A stretch of 36,619 nucleotides of DNA from Toxoplasma gondii ME49 (GCF_000006565.2 NC_031474.1:4505011-4541629); one strand, 5' to 3'. Shown: positions 23,401 to 33,315, counted from the stretch's first letter. Notes: generated from the sequence alone by a model not told the origin. Made by a program: numbers and translations.

Positions 23401-24299
23401 CGCGCAGGTGTAAGAAAGCAAGACACTCATGAGCGACTTCCCGCTGTCCCCGTTCCCCTGCTTCCGGGCGGGCAGATCGCATGGAGGATGACGCCGAAGG
23501 ACGGCAGCGTCTTTCCATTGCTCTTGGTAGTAAGGAGCAGCAGTGCATCGGAATGTCTGTGTGGCGGCACGGCGCGGGCCTGTTGCGAAGGGACAGCGGA
23601 AAAGGGTGGAGAGAGGCCGAGTATGGTCGTGGGGTCCATTGCGACTCGGCCTCTTCACTCAGTGAGGATGACGATTGACAGGGCGCTAGGTTGAATGGAG
23701 CGACAGGTATGGAATGGGGTTTGACGTGCCCTGCGGGTGGATCCTTCATCGGTGACAGGTCGTACGGATCACGGATGAATTCGCATTGATCGCAGTAGCC
23801 TGGGAAGCCTCCAGGTGGCAAATGGGTTCCATCAATGCATGGCAGGGAGCCGCTCGGTTCAGACGGAACTGTGCACTTTTATAGTGTCGCTCCTGCTGTC
23901 CCTATGTCTTTACACGCGTTCAGTCGGCGATAGTAGGGTGCCAGGAATATGTCTTTGAGCCCGGACACAAGACCATAGCTTGAGTTGTGCGAACCTGTGT
24001 GCAAGTTTTGGGAAACTGTACGCTATTGGGACCCTCAAGTCTGAAGGCAAGTTAGTGCGCTGATGATCATGACGCGTTTTCATCGGCGCGTGCTGTAGAG
24101 GCTCGCGCGCTGACAGTGTAGGAGTGTTGGAAGCTTGATGGAAAGCTGACAAGCGCAGGAGGATGGCTGACGGGCGCCTCTGCTGACCAGATGCTTCAAC
24201 CCCGCCTCCATCCCGTCTGCTCCGAATGTGGTCCCGGACCTCGTCAGTCGACACGCATATGTCATGTATTGTGAGCCTCTTCAAACGGTTGGATAGGCG
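23401..24299 (+). repeat. Diverged satellite stretch
   Basis: 23490-23650 (GAAGGACGGCAGCGTC...TTGCTCTTGG...) resembles 31660-31770 and 25720-25840. 23650-24290 shows nothing I can match by eye. A minus-strand frame of 154 codons at 23357-23821 has no recognisable domain. Confidence 0.45.
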
Positions 24300-24690
24300 A
24301 GCCATGCGACATCACCTACTGGGCCACTTTTAGTGCTTGATCACGGACGCTAACGGCAGGCACACAGGGTGATTCGTCTCCTTCATTCGCGTTGAAAGCG
24401 GCAGCGCGACGTGTTTTGTCACGACTGTTCCTAGCGCGCGATGAGAGGAACCTTGTCCTTACAGAACCATCGAACCGTAGTGGTGAACACAGTATCTGCT
24501 TTGTCACGCATGTGCGCAGAATTACAGTGCCTGTACTGATGGGGTGTTGCGCCACACTCAAGAGGAATGCGTTGAGGAGGGTCTCGGCATGTGAATCAAT
24601 AAAACCGGCTCTGAATGCCACTTCCGTTCCACACACGTTTGATGCGTCTGTCGGTTTCGGTGTGTTGGCATTGTTTTCGATCTGAATGGT
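24300..24690 (+). repeat. ~370-bp satellite subfamily, copy 3 of 3
   Basis: Carries TGATCACGGACGCTAACGGC near 24339, CAGAACCATCGAACCGTAGTGG near 24462, GTTGAGGAGGGTCTCGGCATGTG near 24571 and ACACGTTTGATGCG near 24631, in the same order as copies 1 and 2. Confidence 0.65.
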
Positions 24691-25331
24691 AGGGAGGGCC
24701 AACATGTGGGAAGCTGGCCACATTGCGGACCCGTCCTGCAAATTCAGATCCCGTCTGTTTCGTCTTTGTCCCATCTCTATCACTTTCAGGCTCCTAGAGT
24801 ACGCGCCAGTCATCGTCGGTTCCATGGAGGTGCTTTTGACAGGTCGAGAGCTGCAGGGACGTCCTATCTTGTTTGTGGACCTTTCGTGCCTGGTCGAACA
24901 AGTTTCCGGTGTCTACTCGTGACTCTACCCAGCACCCGAATTAGCAAATCGTGTAAATAATCTCGGTGTGCATGCTGGTATACTGCGATGACCGGGGCGT
25001 CGTCCTCGCAGACTCAACGTAACACATTGGTCTCCCCAAGATCACCTCATTTTGCTGTTCACTCGCATCAGTCCCCAGAAAATGAATTTCCCCTTTGGTG
25101 CGGTTTCTAATCGTCGTGCGTTCGGGTGACGATGCTGTATAGCGTTTGCACGAGGCCGGCACATGCTGTTTGTTGTTGTCTGTGATCGCTTTCAACGTGC
25201 GCGCAAACATCTGTTTCGTTGTAAGGCTCGCGGATGTTGGATTCCCATGGATACGAAACGTGTTGTGACGGCACGCACATGCCGATGGATTGTTACGGGT
25301 GCCTTGCGCATCAGTCTAAGGCCGCGGCGCG
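24691..25331 (+). repeat. Satellite subfamily F, diverged copy 3
   Basis: The 9-nt cassette is at 24787 (donor GTACGC). From 24995 a GTCCTCGCAGACTCAACG block opens the F order. TTCCCATGGATACGAAACGTG near 25241 corresponds to TTCCTATGGATGCGGAACGTG at 26559. This stretch is the diverged left flank of the first ~1.3-kb array unit. Confidence 0.6.
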
Positions 25332-26220
25332 GGCTTGTCGGCGCGTGTTTTTCGCCTGGGGTTTTCGGGTGGCCTCTTGCTAATGATAAATCAGTTGTTA
25401 AGGTCGCCTGCCGCGCGAAAAAAAGGGGTCGCCCTATTGTGTGTGGTGCTGTCCACACTTCTGCGCATACATGTCATGCGGCATCGCAATTCGGCGAGAC
25501 CGCCGCCTGTCAGGCCCCCAGCCTCCTCGTGGCTGCTGGCATTGCACATCTGCCGTGGTACGAAAAGCGGTGCGACGTGTGGCGTCCACAATGCATCTTA
25601 CGGATGTCGTTGTGGTTCTGATGCCGGTTGAGGCCGCACATGTCTGCGACCTCTAGATATTCATGAGTGGCTTTCTAAGGCCCCGATGCTCCGGACAGGA
25701 AAAGTGAAGCATCCTACCCGAAGGTGGCAGCAGCAATCTGCTTCTTTTTGTGGGAACGGTGACTGCTCGCGGGGTTGTCTGAGCAGAGGGCCGGCGCGAG
25801 GGAATTGTACGGGACCAGTGATACGGAGTGCAAGGGACAGAATACAGTCCTGTGGTCCATCGCATCTGCGCATATTCGCTCAGGCAGCGTTGCGAGAGAC
25901 ACGCGGTTACCACGAAGCGAGCGGCATGGGCGCGGAACTGAGTTCATCGTGTCGGGCCGATGGCATGTTCGTTGATGGTAGGTCTCACGGAGCGCACATA
26001 AATGCGCGTGGGATTGGAAATGTGTAGGGGAAAGCGAGGCCGCACTTGGGCTCCATGAAGGTCGGACTGGTTTCGCATCTGCTGGGATGGCGCATGGTGT
26101 CATTGCACCGTGGGCTTGTTTTGTTTCGTTCTGCTTTTTGCAACATCAGGCTGAAGGCGTATGTTTTCAGGGATGGGCGGTGCCACGCGAAAGCATGCGA
26201 CACCATTAGGCTGCCGCGTG
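25332..26220 (+). repeat. ~1.3-kb tandem array, unit 1 (3' part)
   Basis: Matches 26652-27540 at a constant offset of 1320 bp; the 25381-25980 part is nearly perfect (one base differs, near 25688). From about 26019 to the gap, single-base indels accumulate. The cassette at 26147 has donor GTATGT. Left of 25332 the homologue is strongly diverged, so this is the edge of the recent amplification. Confidence 0.95.
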
Positions 26221-26308
26221 NNNNNNNNNNNNNNNNNNNNNNNNNNNNNNNNNNNNNNNNNNNNNNNNNNNNNNNNNNNNNNNNNNNNNNNNNNNNNNNN
26301 NNNNNNNN
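26221..26308. other. Assembly gap (88 N)
   Basis: An 88-N run within the ~1.3-kb array. The non-round length suggests an estimated gap size. By unit order the missing part should hold the block represented at 22140-22250 and 24300-24420. Confidence 0.95.
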
Positions 26309-27559
26309 CGAGACCACACAGGACTTCCGCTTCGCAGAACCATCGTACCAGAGTGGTCACAGCACCTATTCCCGAGTTCGGTATGAGTCCCTTCTCTCTC
26401 GTACATATCTTTCGCTTACGACTCTTTCTCCTCCTGTTGTGTTCGCGGCCGTAGAAACACCATTCCGACTACGCAGAGGTGTTGCGTTCCGATTGCTTGC
26501 CGTCTGTTTGGGATTGCCATCCTGCACTCCGGCATTTGGTTTCCCTCTGACTGCGGCATTCCTATGGATGCGGAACGTGGTGCAACGGCTGCACTTATGT
26601 CGAGGGACTCATACAGCTATCTCGGGCATCTGTTTCTTTGACAGAGGAGCAGGCTTGTCGGCGCGTGTTTTTCGCCTGGGGTTTTCGGGTGGCCTCTTGC
26701 TAATGATAAATCAGTTGTTAAGGTCGCCTGCCGCGCGAAAAAAAGGGGTCGCCCTATTGTGTGTGGTGCTGTCCACACTTCTGCGCATACATGTCATGCG
26801 GCATCGCAATTCGGCGAGACCGCCGCCTGTCAGGCCCCCAGCCTCCTCGTGGCTGCTGGCATTGCACATCTGCCGTGGTACGAAAAGCGGTGCGACGTGT
26901 GGCGTCCACAATGCATCTTACGGATGTCGTTGTGGTTCTGATGCCGGTTGAGGCCGCACATGTCTGCGACCTCTAGATATTCATGAGTGGCTTTCTAAGG
27001 CCCCGATGATCCGGACAGGAAAAGTGAAGCATCCTACCCGAAGGTGGCAGCAGCAATCTGCTTCTTTTTGTGGGAACGGTGACTGCTCGCGGGGTTGTCT
27101 GAGCAGAGGGCCGGCGCGAGGGAATTGTACGGGACCAGTGATACGGAGTGCAAGGGACAGAATACAGTCCTGTGGTCCATCGCATCTGCGCATATTCGCT
27201 CAGGCAGCGTTGCGAGAGACACGCGGTTACCACGAAGCGAGCGGCATGGGCGCGGAACTGAGTTCATCGTGTCGGGCCGATGGCATGTTCGTTGATGGTA
27301 GGTCTCACGGAGCGCACATAAATGCGCGTGGGATTGGAATGTGTTAGGGGAAAGCGAGGCGGCACTTGGGATTCATGAAGGTCGGACTGGTTTCGCATCT
27401 GCTGGGATGGCGCATGGTGTCATTGCACCGTGGCTTGTTTTGTTTCGTTCTGCTTTTGCCAACTTCAGGGTGGAGGCGTATGTTTTCAGGGATTGGCGGT
27501 GGCCACGCGAAAGCATGCGACACCATTAGTCTGCCGCGGGAGAAGATGTCTCCGTAGGC
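26309..27559 (+). repeat. ~1.3-kb tandem array, unit 2
   Basis: Begins in the block GCAGAACCATCG (26333) and runs through CTATTCCCGAG (26366), GTCGCCTGCCGCGCG (26722), the GGCGTCCACAATGCATC block (26900), GGTGGCAGCAGCAATC (27043), GGCGGCACTTGGG (27360) and the cassette at 27466. It is the only copy that reads into AGAAGATGTCTCCGTAGGC beyond 27540. The long plus-strand frame reported here, 26046-26951, crosses the N gap and is not evidence of a gene. Confidence 0.9.
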
Positions 27560-27579
27560 NNNNNNNNNNNNNNNNNNNN
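27560..27579. other. Assembly gap (20 N)
   Basis: A placeholder-length gap at the same point of the repeat unit as 26221-26308. Compared with that boundary, the assembled sequence here is about 106 bp shorter. Confidence 0.95.
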
Positions 27580-28494
27580 CTATTCCCGAGTTCGGTATGA
27601 GTCCCTTCTCTCTCGTACATATCTTTGGCTTACGACTCTTTCTCCTCCTGTTGTGTTCGCGGCCGTAGAAACACCATTCCGACTACGCAGAGGTGTTGCG
27701 TTCCGATTGCTTGCCGTCTGTTTGGGATTGCCATCCTGCACTCCGGCATTTGGTTTCCCTCTGACTGCGGCATTCCTATGGATGCGGAACGTGGTGCAAC
27801 GGCTGCACTTATGTCGAGGGACTCATACAGCTATCTCGGGCATCTGTTTCTTTGACAGAGGAGCAGGCTTGTCGGCGCGTGTTTTTCGCCTGGGGTTTTC
27901 GGGTGGCCTCTTGCTAATGATAAATCAGTTGTTAAGGTCGCCTGCCGCGCGACGAAAGGGGTCGCCCTATTGTGTGTGGTGCTGTCCACACTTCTGCGCA
28001 TACATGCCATGCGGCATCGAAATTCGGCGAGACCGCCGCCTGTCAGGCCCCCAGCCTCCTCGTGGCTGCTGGCATTGCGCATCTGCCGTGGTACGAAAAG
28101 CGGTGCGACGTGTGGCGTCCACAATGCATCTTACGGATGTCGTTGTGGTTCTGATGCCGGTTGAGGCCGCACATGTCTGCGACCTCTAGATATTCATGAG
28201 TGGCTTTCTAAGGCCCCGATGCTCCGGACAGGAAAAGTGAAGCATCCTACCCGAAGGTGGCAGCAGCAATCTGCTTCTTTTTGTGGGAACGGTGACTGCT
28301 CGCGGGGTTGTCTGAGCAGAGGGCCGGCGCGAGGGGATTGTACGGGACCAGTGATACGGAGTGCAAGGGACAGAATACAGTCCTGTGGTCCATCGCATCT
28401 GCGCATATTCGCTCAGGCAGCGTTGCGAGAGACACGCGGTTACCACGACGCGAGCGGCATGGGCGTGGAACTGAGTTCATCGTGTCGGGCCGAT
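27580..28494 (+). repeat. ~1.3-kb tandem array, unit 3 (truncated)
   Basis: Matches 26366 onward at an offset of 1214 bp. Small differences include GACGAAAGG versus GAAAAAAAGG near 27950. It ends at GTCGGGCCGATGG (28494), where it switches directly into segment G (28495), so the 3' third of the unit is missing. Confidence 0.95.
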
Positions 28495-28816
28495 GGCTTT
28501 GGATCTAGCACTGGTTTTATGGTTGCTCGCAGGGATATGGCGGATGCAGTTGAAGGCGGCGGAAGGGCGGCAGCTGTGTTGGCGGAGCAGTGGCATCAGC
28601 AACGCCTTCATTCTAGAACCCTGATTCCAAGTATACATTGAGGCGCATCACCGGTTTCTTCAGTTGGCCAAAGTACGCTTGGTATATGCGGGTTGTCGTA
28701 GAGCGTTTCGAATCAGCGGGCGGGAGAGTTAGTCGATGTCGTGTGACGAATCTTGCTTTGCGTTCGTCGCCTTTGGTTGACGACATCGAGGGCCGCTTCA
28801 CAAGATGACGCGTGTC
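28495..28816 (+). repeat. Long-range duplicated segment G, copy 2
   Basis: Partner of 20508-20831, joined directly to the truncated array unit. Cassette at 28661. Confidence 0.85.
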
Positions 28817-29583
28817 TTCCGCGAGAAGTGGTGTGAAGTCGCACCGTCCGCCCCGTAGCTTAAACGGCACAGGTTCGTTGCTGTGTCTTTCCTTGTATGA
28901 ATTGGCGGATGATTTTCCTCTCTTCGTGGAATCTCGTTCCTCCTTGCGCTGCGTCATACGCTCGTTGTGTTTTCGTCCGCACGGGAGGTATCCGTCTTGA
29001 GCCGGGGTGCCACGAGCTTTTTGCTTTCCTTCGCATTTCACCAGTATGCGCAGAGGCGGTCGCGCTCTCGTGAGCTCTCAGTGTACTGCGTCTGATTTCC
29101 AAAGGTTTCATGCATGGGGTAGTTGTATGTGTCCTGACAAAGGCACCAGATCAAGTGTGGGAGAGACGATCGTTCTTCTTAAGGCTAGAAGGATGCTTGC
29201 GGTGCTTCCTGAGCCGGAAGAACGACGCGGTTGTTGACGACCGAGGAAATCGTGTGATGGCTCGAGAATCGGTTATATACGTTGACGTTGCTTGTGACTC
29301 GTGGCACTCAAGCGAGTCAAGCTGCTCCGGTTCTCCCCAGAAGCACGCTGGAGAGCGACTCGGGCAATCACATGTCCTCCCACATTCGGCATAATTGGCA
29401 TGTTGTGGACTCACATCGCAGGGAGTAAGCGTGTGTTGGAGGCATCCTGGACGTTTTTGATTACTTGCCATCTGTACCTTAAGGGGTGCAAGAAATAGTG
29501 TTTCTGTTTCGTCACAGCGTGAGGGATTGGAGACTCCGGATAACGGCAGCAGCCGATCGATACTCTTGAGGTGAAAGGGCAGC
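28817..29583 (+). repeat. Diverged homologue of 20852-21232
   Basis: Roughly twice the length of its counterpart. The right-hand half is alignable by eye (ACGTTGACGTT, CGCAGGGAGTAAGCG, GGCAGCAGC). The left part, 28817-29230, has no clear counterpart, partly because of the gap at 20832. No gene is recognised. Confidence 0.5.
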
Positions 29584-29885
29584 TGCTCGTGGCATTGTGA
29601 ATGTAGAGGCGCCACGGGGGTGCGTGAAGCAGCAGAGCAGTTATACGGAGTTGGCAACCGTTGCATTGGTTTTGCGGGTCAAACTATCTGGACCACGGAT
29701 TTCAAATGTTGTGTCGGAATAGCATGGTTTCCAGGGGAAGCGGCAGAGGTGTGGTGTGGGTGATTCTCTCCACTCGACGGAGTGTTATCAACGGCAGGTA
29801 CTACGGAGAACAGGGGAGAGCGCGCTGCGGTGCAGTAGCGTAGGGAGGAGAGAGGCGGCACTCCGACGCGAGGAGGTGGCGACTG
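29584..29885 (+). repeat. Long-range duplicated segment H, copy 2
   Basis: Near-identical partner of 21233-21534. It overlaps the first 62 bp of the 707-bp unit, which begins at 29824. Confidence 0.9.
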
Positions 29886-30530
29886 TTTGCCCACTGGATC
29901 ATTCGCGGCTGACTGTGCTCATACCTTGTTTCGTGCTGCACCTCTGTCTATACCTCGTGTTCAGGACGACCCGGTAGGTCACCAGGACTCCGGTGTTGAT
30001 TATGGGGGCGTGAGGCGTGTTTGGGAGCGTTGGAAATATGTGCACGAGTGAGGAGGTATGTGATCACGTGGCGGACCGTGGTGCGTCGGCATCGGAGCCG
30101 GCTGTCGCGGTCGTGTCGTTGCCAGTTTACTGACATTGGAGACGTGTACGTGCAGGTTGAGGCGTTTAGGCGCATGTGTGCAGGGGGATCAGCGGCAGGC
30201 GCTAGCTTGAGCAAAGGCGGCCGGTAGGCGTCCATACGGTTGAGTTGCGTATGCGCCGTTCCCTCATATCTGTCGTGGAGGAGATCCTGGATTTGGATTC
30301 AGGACAAGAAAGTGCGGCTTGTGCCACAACAGCCAGCGAGGACATTTACCGGGATGCATGGTCGGGCCGCGGAAATGTCGGGCCGCGGAAATGTCGGGCG
30401 GCGGAAATGTCGGGCCGCGGAAATGTCGGGCCGCGGAAATGTCGGGCCGCGGAAATGTCGAGCCACAGAGTGTGTTTCGTGTTTTGTCGAGGACGTCAAC
30501 GGCAGGTGCACCTGACGTCAATCAGCATCC
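29824..30530 (+). repeat. 707-bp tandem repeat, unit 1
   Basis: Starts GCTGCGGTGCAG and repeats exactly 707 bp later. Order: the GGCGGCACTCCGAC block, the cassette at 29962 (donor GTAGGT), a GCATCGGAGCCGGCTG block (30090; also near 19796), the 16-bp minisatellite, then CGTCAACGGCAGGTGCACCTGACGTCAATC, which corresponds to CGCGTCAATGGCGCGTATACGTGACGTCACTC at 18427. Confidence 0.97.
30361..30456 (+). repeat. 16-bp minisatellite, six units
   Basis: Six units of GTCGGGCCGCGGAAAT; the third carries GGCGG instead of GGCCG. A degenerate seventh unit (GTCGAGCCACAGAGTG) closes the array. Because 16 is not a multiple of 3, the array cycles through all three frames; all three plus-strand frames are open across it. 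Confidence 0.97.
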
Positions 30531-31237
30531 GCTGCGGTGCAGTAGCGTAGGGAGGAGAGAGGCGGCACTCCGACGCGAGGAGGTGGCGACTGTTTGCCCA
30601 CTGGATCATTCGCGGCTGACTGTGCTCATACCTTGTTTCGTGCTGCACCTCTGTCTATACCTCGTGTTCAGGACGACCCGGTAGGTCACCAGGACTCCGG
30701 TGTTGATTATGGGGGCGTGAGGCGTGTTTGGGAGCGTTGGAAATATGTGCACGAGTGAGGAGGTATGTGATCACGTGGCGGACCGTGGTGCGTCGGCATC
30801 GGAGCCGGCTGTCGCGGTCGTGTCGTTGCCAGTTTACTGACATTGGAGACGTGTACGTGCAGGTTGAGGCGTTTAGGCGCATGTGTGCAGGGGGATCAGC
30901 GGCAGGCGCTAGCTTGAGCAAAGGCGGCCGGTAGGCGTCCATACGGTTGAGTTGCGTATGCGCCGTTCCCTCATATCTGTCGTGGAGGAGATCCTGGATT
31001 TGGATTCAGGACAAGAAAGTGCGGCTTGTGCCACAACAGCCAGCGAGGACATTTACCGGGATGCATGGTCGGGCGGCGGAAATGTGGGGCCGCGGAAATG
31101 TCGGGCCGCGGAAATGTCGGGCCGCGGAAATGTCGGGCCGCGGAAATGTCGGGCCGCGGAAATGTCGAGCCACAGAGTGTGTTTCGTGTTTTGTCGAGGA
31201 CGTCAACGGCAGGTGCACCTGACGTCAATCAGCATCC
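30531..31237 (+). repeat. 707-bp tandem repeat, unit 2
   Basis: Identical in length to unit 1. The only differences I see are in the minisatellite, which makes this the youngest duplication in the window. Cassette at 30669. Confidence 0.97.
31068..31163 (+). repeat. 16-bp minisatellite, six units (copy in unit 2)
   Basis: Six units again. Here the GGCGG variant is in the first position and the second unit carries GTGGGG; units three to six are standard. Confidence 0.97.
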
Positions 31238-31298
31238 GCTGCGGTGCAGTAGCGTAGGGAGGAGAGAGGCGGCACTCCGACGCGAGGAGGTGGCGACA
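31238..31298 (+). repeat. 707-bp tandem repeat, truncated unit 3
   Basis: The first 61 bp of a third unit, ending at GGAGGTGGCGAC, where unit sequence is replaced by AAGCTTGACG. Confidence 0.95.
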
Positions 31299-31870
31299 AG
31301 CTTGACGATAGGTGTCTCGTCGCCGATGAACCGTCAAAGCACCCTTTGGTCTGCACCACTGCATCGGTTGCTCTCGGTAGTCTTTTTTTCGGCCGTCGTT
31401 TTTTCTTCACATTTACACGCTCTTCTACAACGGTTCCCCAACCCCTCGCGGCTGCTATCTAGTAGGCCGCCTGTCTCGTCGTAGATGTGTGCATCGTATA
31501 TCTGCCACGACATGCACAGCGGTGTGTGGCGTCCACAACACAGAATGGATGCGTTGTTGTGGGTGTGAAGTCGGTCTAGCCCGCACATTTGCACAACAGC
31601 GAGAGTCTCACGGGCGTCTCTCACCCTTCTCCATGGGAAGTGGAGTGAAGGGTGACTCCAGGGGACGGCAGCAAGTATCTGTTGCTCTTGATCGGATGGC
31701 CAGTAGCTCGTGGAATTGTTTGCGCAGCGGACCGGCTCGAGACGATTGTACGGTGGCCATTGCTCGGAGTAGGAAAGGGTAAGCATTCTCGTGAGGTTCG
31801 TCGTGATGTGACGCATTCTGTGATCGGTTTGGTGTCCAAGAGGCTGTAATAATAATGGGAGCGTCCAAGG
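31299..31870 (+). repeat. Last diverged satellite block before the unique subtelomere
   Basis: Resembles the middle of the ~1.3-kb units: CTCGCGGCTGCTATC near 31446 versus CTCGTGGCTGCTGGC at 25525, GTGTGGCGTCCACAA near 31523 versus 25577, and GGCAGCAAGTATCTGTTGCTC near 31667 versus 25725. No cassette is seen. This is the telomere-proximal limit of recognisable satellite. Confidence 0.6.
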
Positions 31871-33205
31871 TATGAATACGGGTGATGCCACTCTTCACGA
31901 CGGCCTACGGATTCGCATATGATCGTTCTTGCAAAGCGTGTGGAACCCAGGATTGTGTGTCGGGAAACGACCGGCTGGTGAGATACGCGATGCGGATTTT
32001 TGACACGGCGATCGCGCGACTAGCTTCGCGCCTTTTCGGATGCAAGGGGGGGGGGGTAACACGGCGTGTTACCGGTGTGGGCTCGATCGATCTTTTGCTT
32101 TTAGCGTAGTCGTGATGATGTAGGTGGTCAGGAATTGTCGTGCGAGGCCAGAAGGCGAGCCCATTCTCTTGGAGCGTTGGCACATTTTCTGTGAGTGGAT
32201 ACAGCAAGTCGAGAGCTATTTCCATTCGTTCAAGACCGTCATGAAGAGGCGTCAGGGCCCCTTCTGAAAGCTGTGGTGCTGTCAGCGTATTGCTTTTTTA
32301 GGGTTGTACACGCCTGTGGACCAGCAGGCAGAGGGGCTGCAGGCGTGAACAACAACGAGATTGGGATTGAGTCTGAGGAAACATTTGCCAGAGAATGATA
32401 TAGTGAGGTTGAAAAACAGTGAGATTGTCAGTCCTCATTTCGTGTGTTGGGTGTTTACACCGCAGACACCATCAGAGCTTACGCACAGCAAAACGAAGTT
32501 GTCTTCATTTTGCAACGTGGCACGCAACAGGTCATGCGACATAACGAGAGTTGGAGAGACATCTCTCGGGAAAAACATTCAAAGTAAAACACCAACCGAG
32601 GAACGACGATGCTAATCGTTAGGGAATCGAGCACTGTCAGTGGGGAGCCTGTCGATTTCCTATGTTGTGAACACATGCCTGGGAGTCGTCGCTCTGCCAA
32701 ATAGAAAATGAATGTTCTGTGTTTTGTTCGTAGGACCATTAACCACAGTCAAGTGAGCGCGAGCTGCTGATGAGGGATGCCATTCAACAGGGACCAGGGG
32801 AATGGAAGATTGTCTTGTGGGAAAAAAGAACTGATATATGCCTAGTGGGGTGACAGCGAGGCTACGCTCACCAACGTGGCACAAGATGTAGAAGCGTAAC
32901 GATAAAGATATGTTGTCACCTCGCATCTAGGAGCTTTGCCACGGGTGTCTGTTCCGCAATTGTCGTTGTTGGGAGTGTGACGAAGGGGTAGAAGGACACT
33001 TACAAATCCCTTCTGGAATTCCGTTGCGGATATTTCGCGCATACACATGACCGTGTTTGTTTCTACACTGACAGGTAGGTTTACGTTGGCCGATCGGAGT
33101 TTTTTCTTCACCTTCATGAGAATTATGAACAGCATTAATTGCAGCTCCCCTGCGAAGAAACCAAGAATAAGCTGGACAGCCAAAGCATCGTGATGGTTCG
33201 AATGC
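31871..33205. other. Subtelomeric spacer without recognisable gene or satellite
   Basis: None of the satellite landmarks occurs here. Base composition shifts toward A+T from about 32280. The only structure seen is the G-run with hairpin at 32046-32073. Frames of up to about 120 codons have no recognisable domains. Confidence 0.5.
32046..32073. other. 11-G run abutting a 9-bp-arm palindrome
   Basis: Eleven consecutive G (32046-32056) run directly into GGTAACACG-G-CGTGTTACC (32055-32073), a perfect inverted repeat around a single central base. I see no promoter or terminator context. Confidence 0.85.
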
Positions 33206-33315
33206 AAAAAATTTATTATCAGATAAATATTTATTTATTGTATTACCCGATGCCTTTATACTATCAAGATTCTGATCGCTTTAAAAAGTAGCACGAATGT
33301 GTAGGTATAAAAAGG

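Larger units (their letters stand above)
510..30686 (+). other. Recurrent splice-like cassette (CAG-N9-GTRNG), 23 sites
   Basis: Sites (position of CAG): 510, 1746, 3413, 3705, 4794, 6295, 7758, 9382, 10977, 13003, 14503, 15671, 16839, 19652, 20674, 21610, 22615, 24787, 26147, 27466, 28661, 29962, 30669. Most follow a pyrimidine-rich tract. Exactly nine bases then precede GT, with a purine at +3 and G at +5 in all 23; +4 is A, C, G or T. The nine-base core differs between families (for example GCTAATGGG, GACGACCCG, TTGGCCAAA, CTTCTGCAT). A related form has three bases between CAG and GT (near 808, 1236, 2879, 7209 and 10443). Whether it is used by the spliceosome is unknown. Confidence 0.6.

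Noticed and set aside
26046..26951. 301-codon plus-strand open frame
   Set aside because: It crosses the 88-N gap, so a third of its length context is unknown, and it lies in tandem satellite; no domain is recognisable.
30240..30684. Repetitive proteins of about 90-120 residues encoded over the 16-bp minisatellite
   Set aside because: All three plus-strand frames are open because the 16-bp unit has no stop in any frame; this is a composition artefact.
30361..31163. CRISPR-like array
   Set aside because: The 16-bp units are directly adjacent without spacers and the context is a eukaryotic subtelomere.
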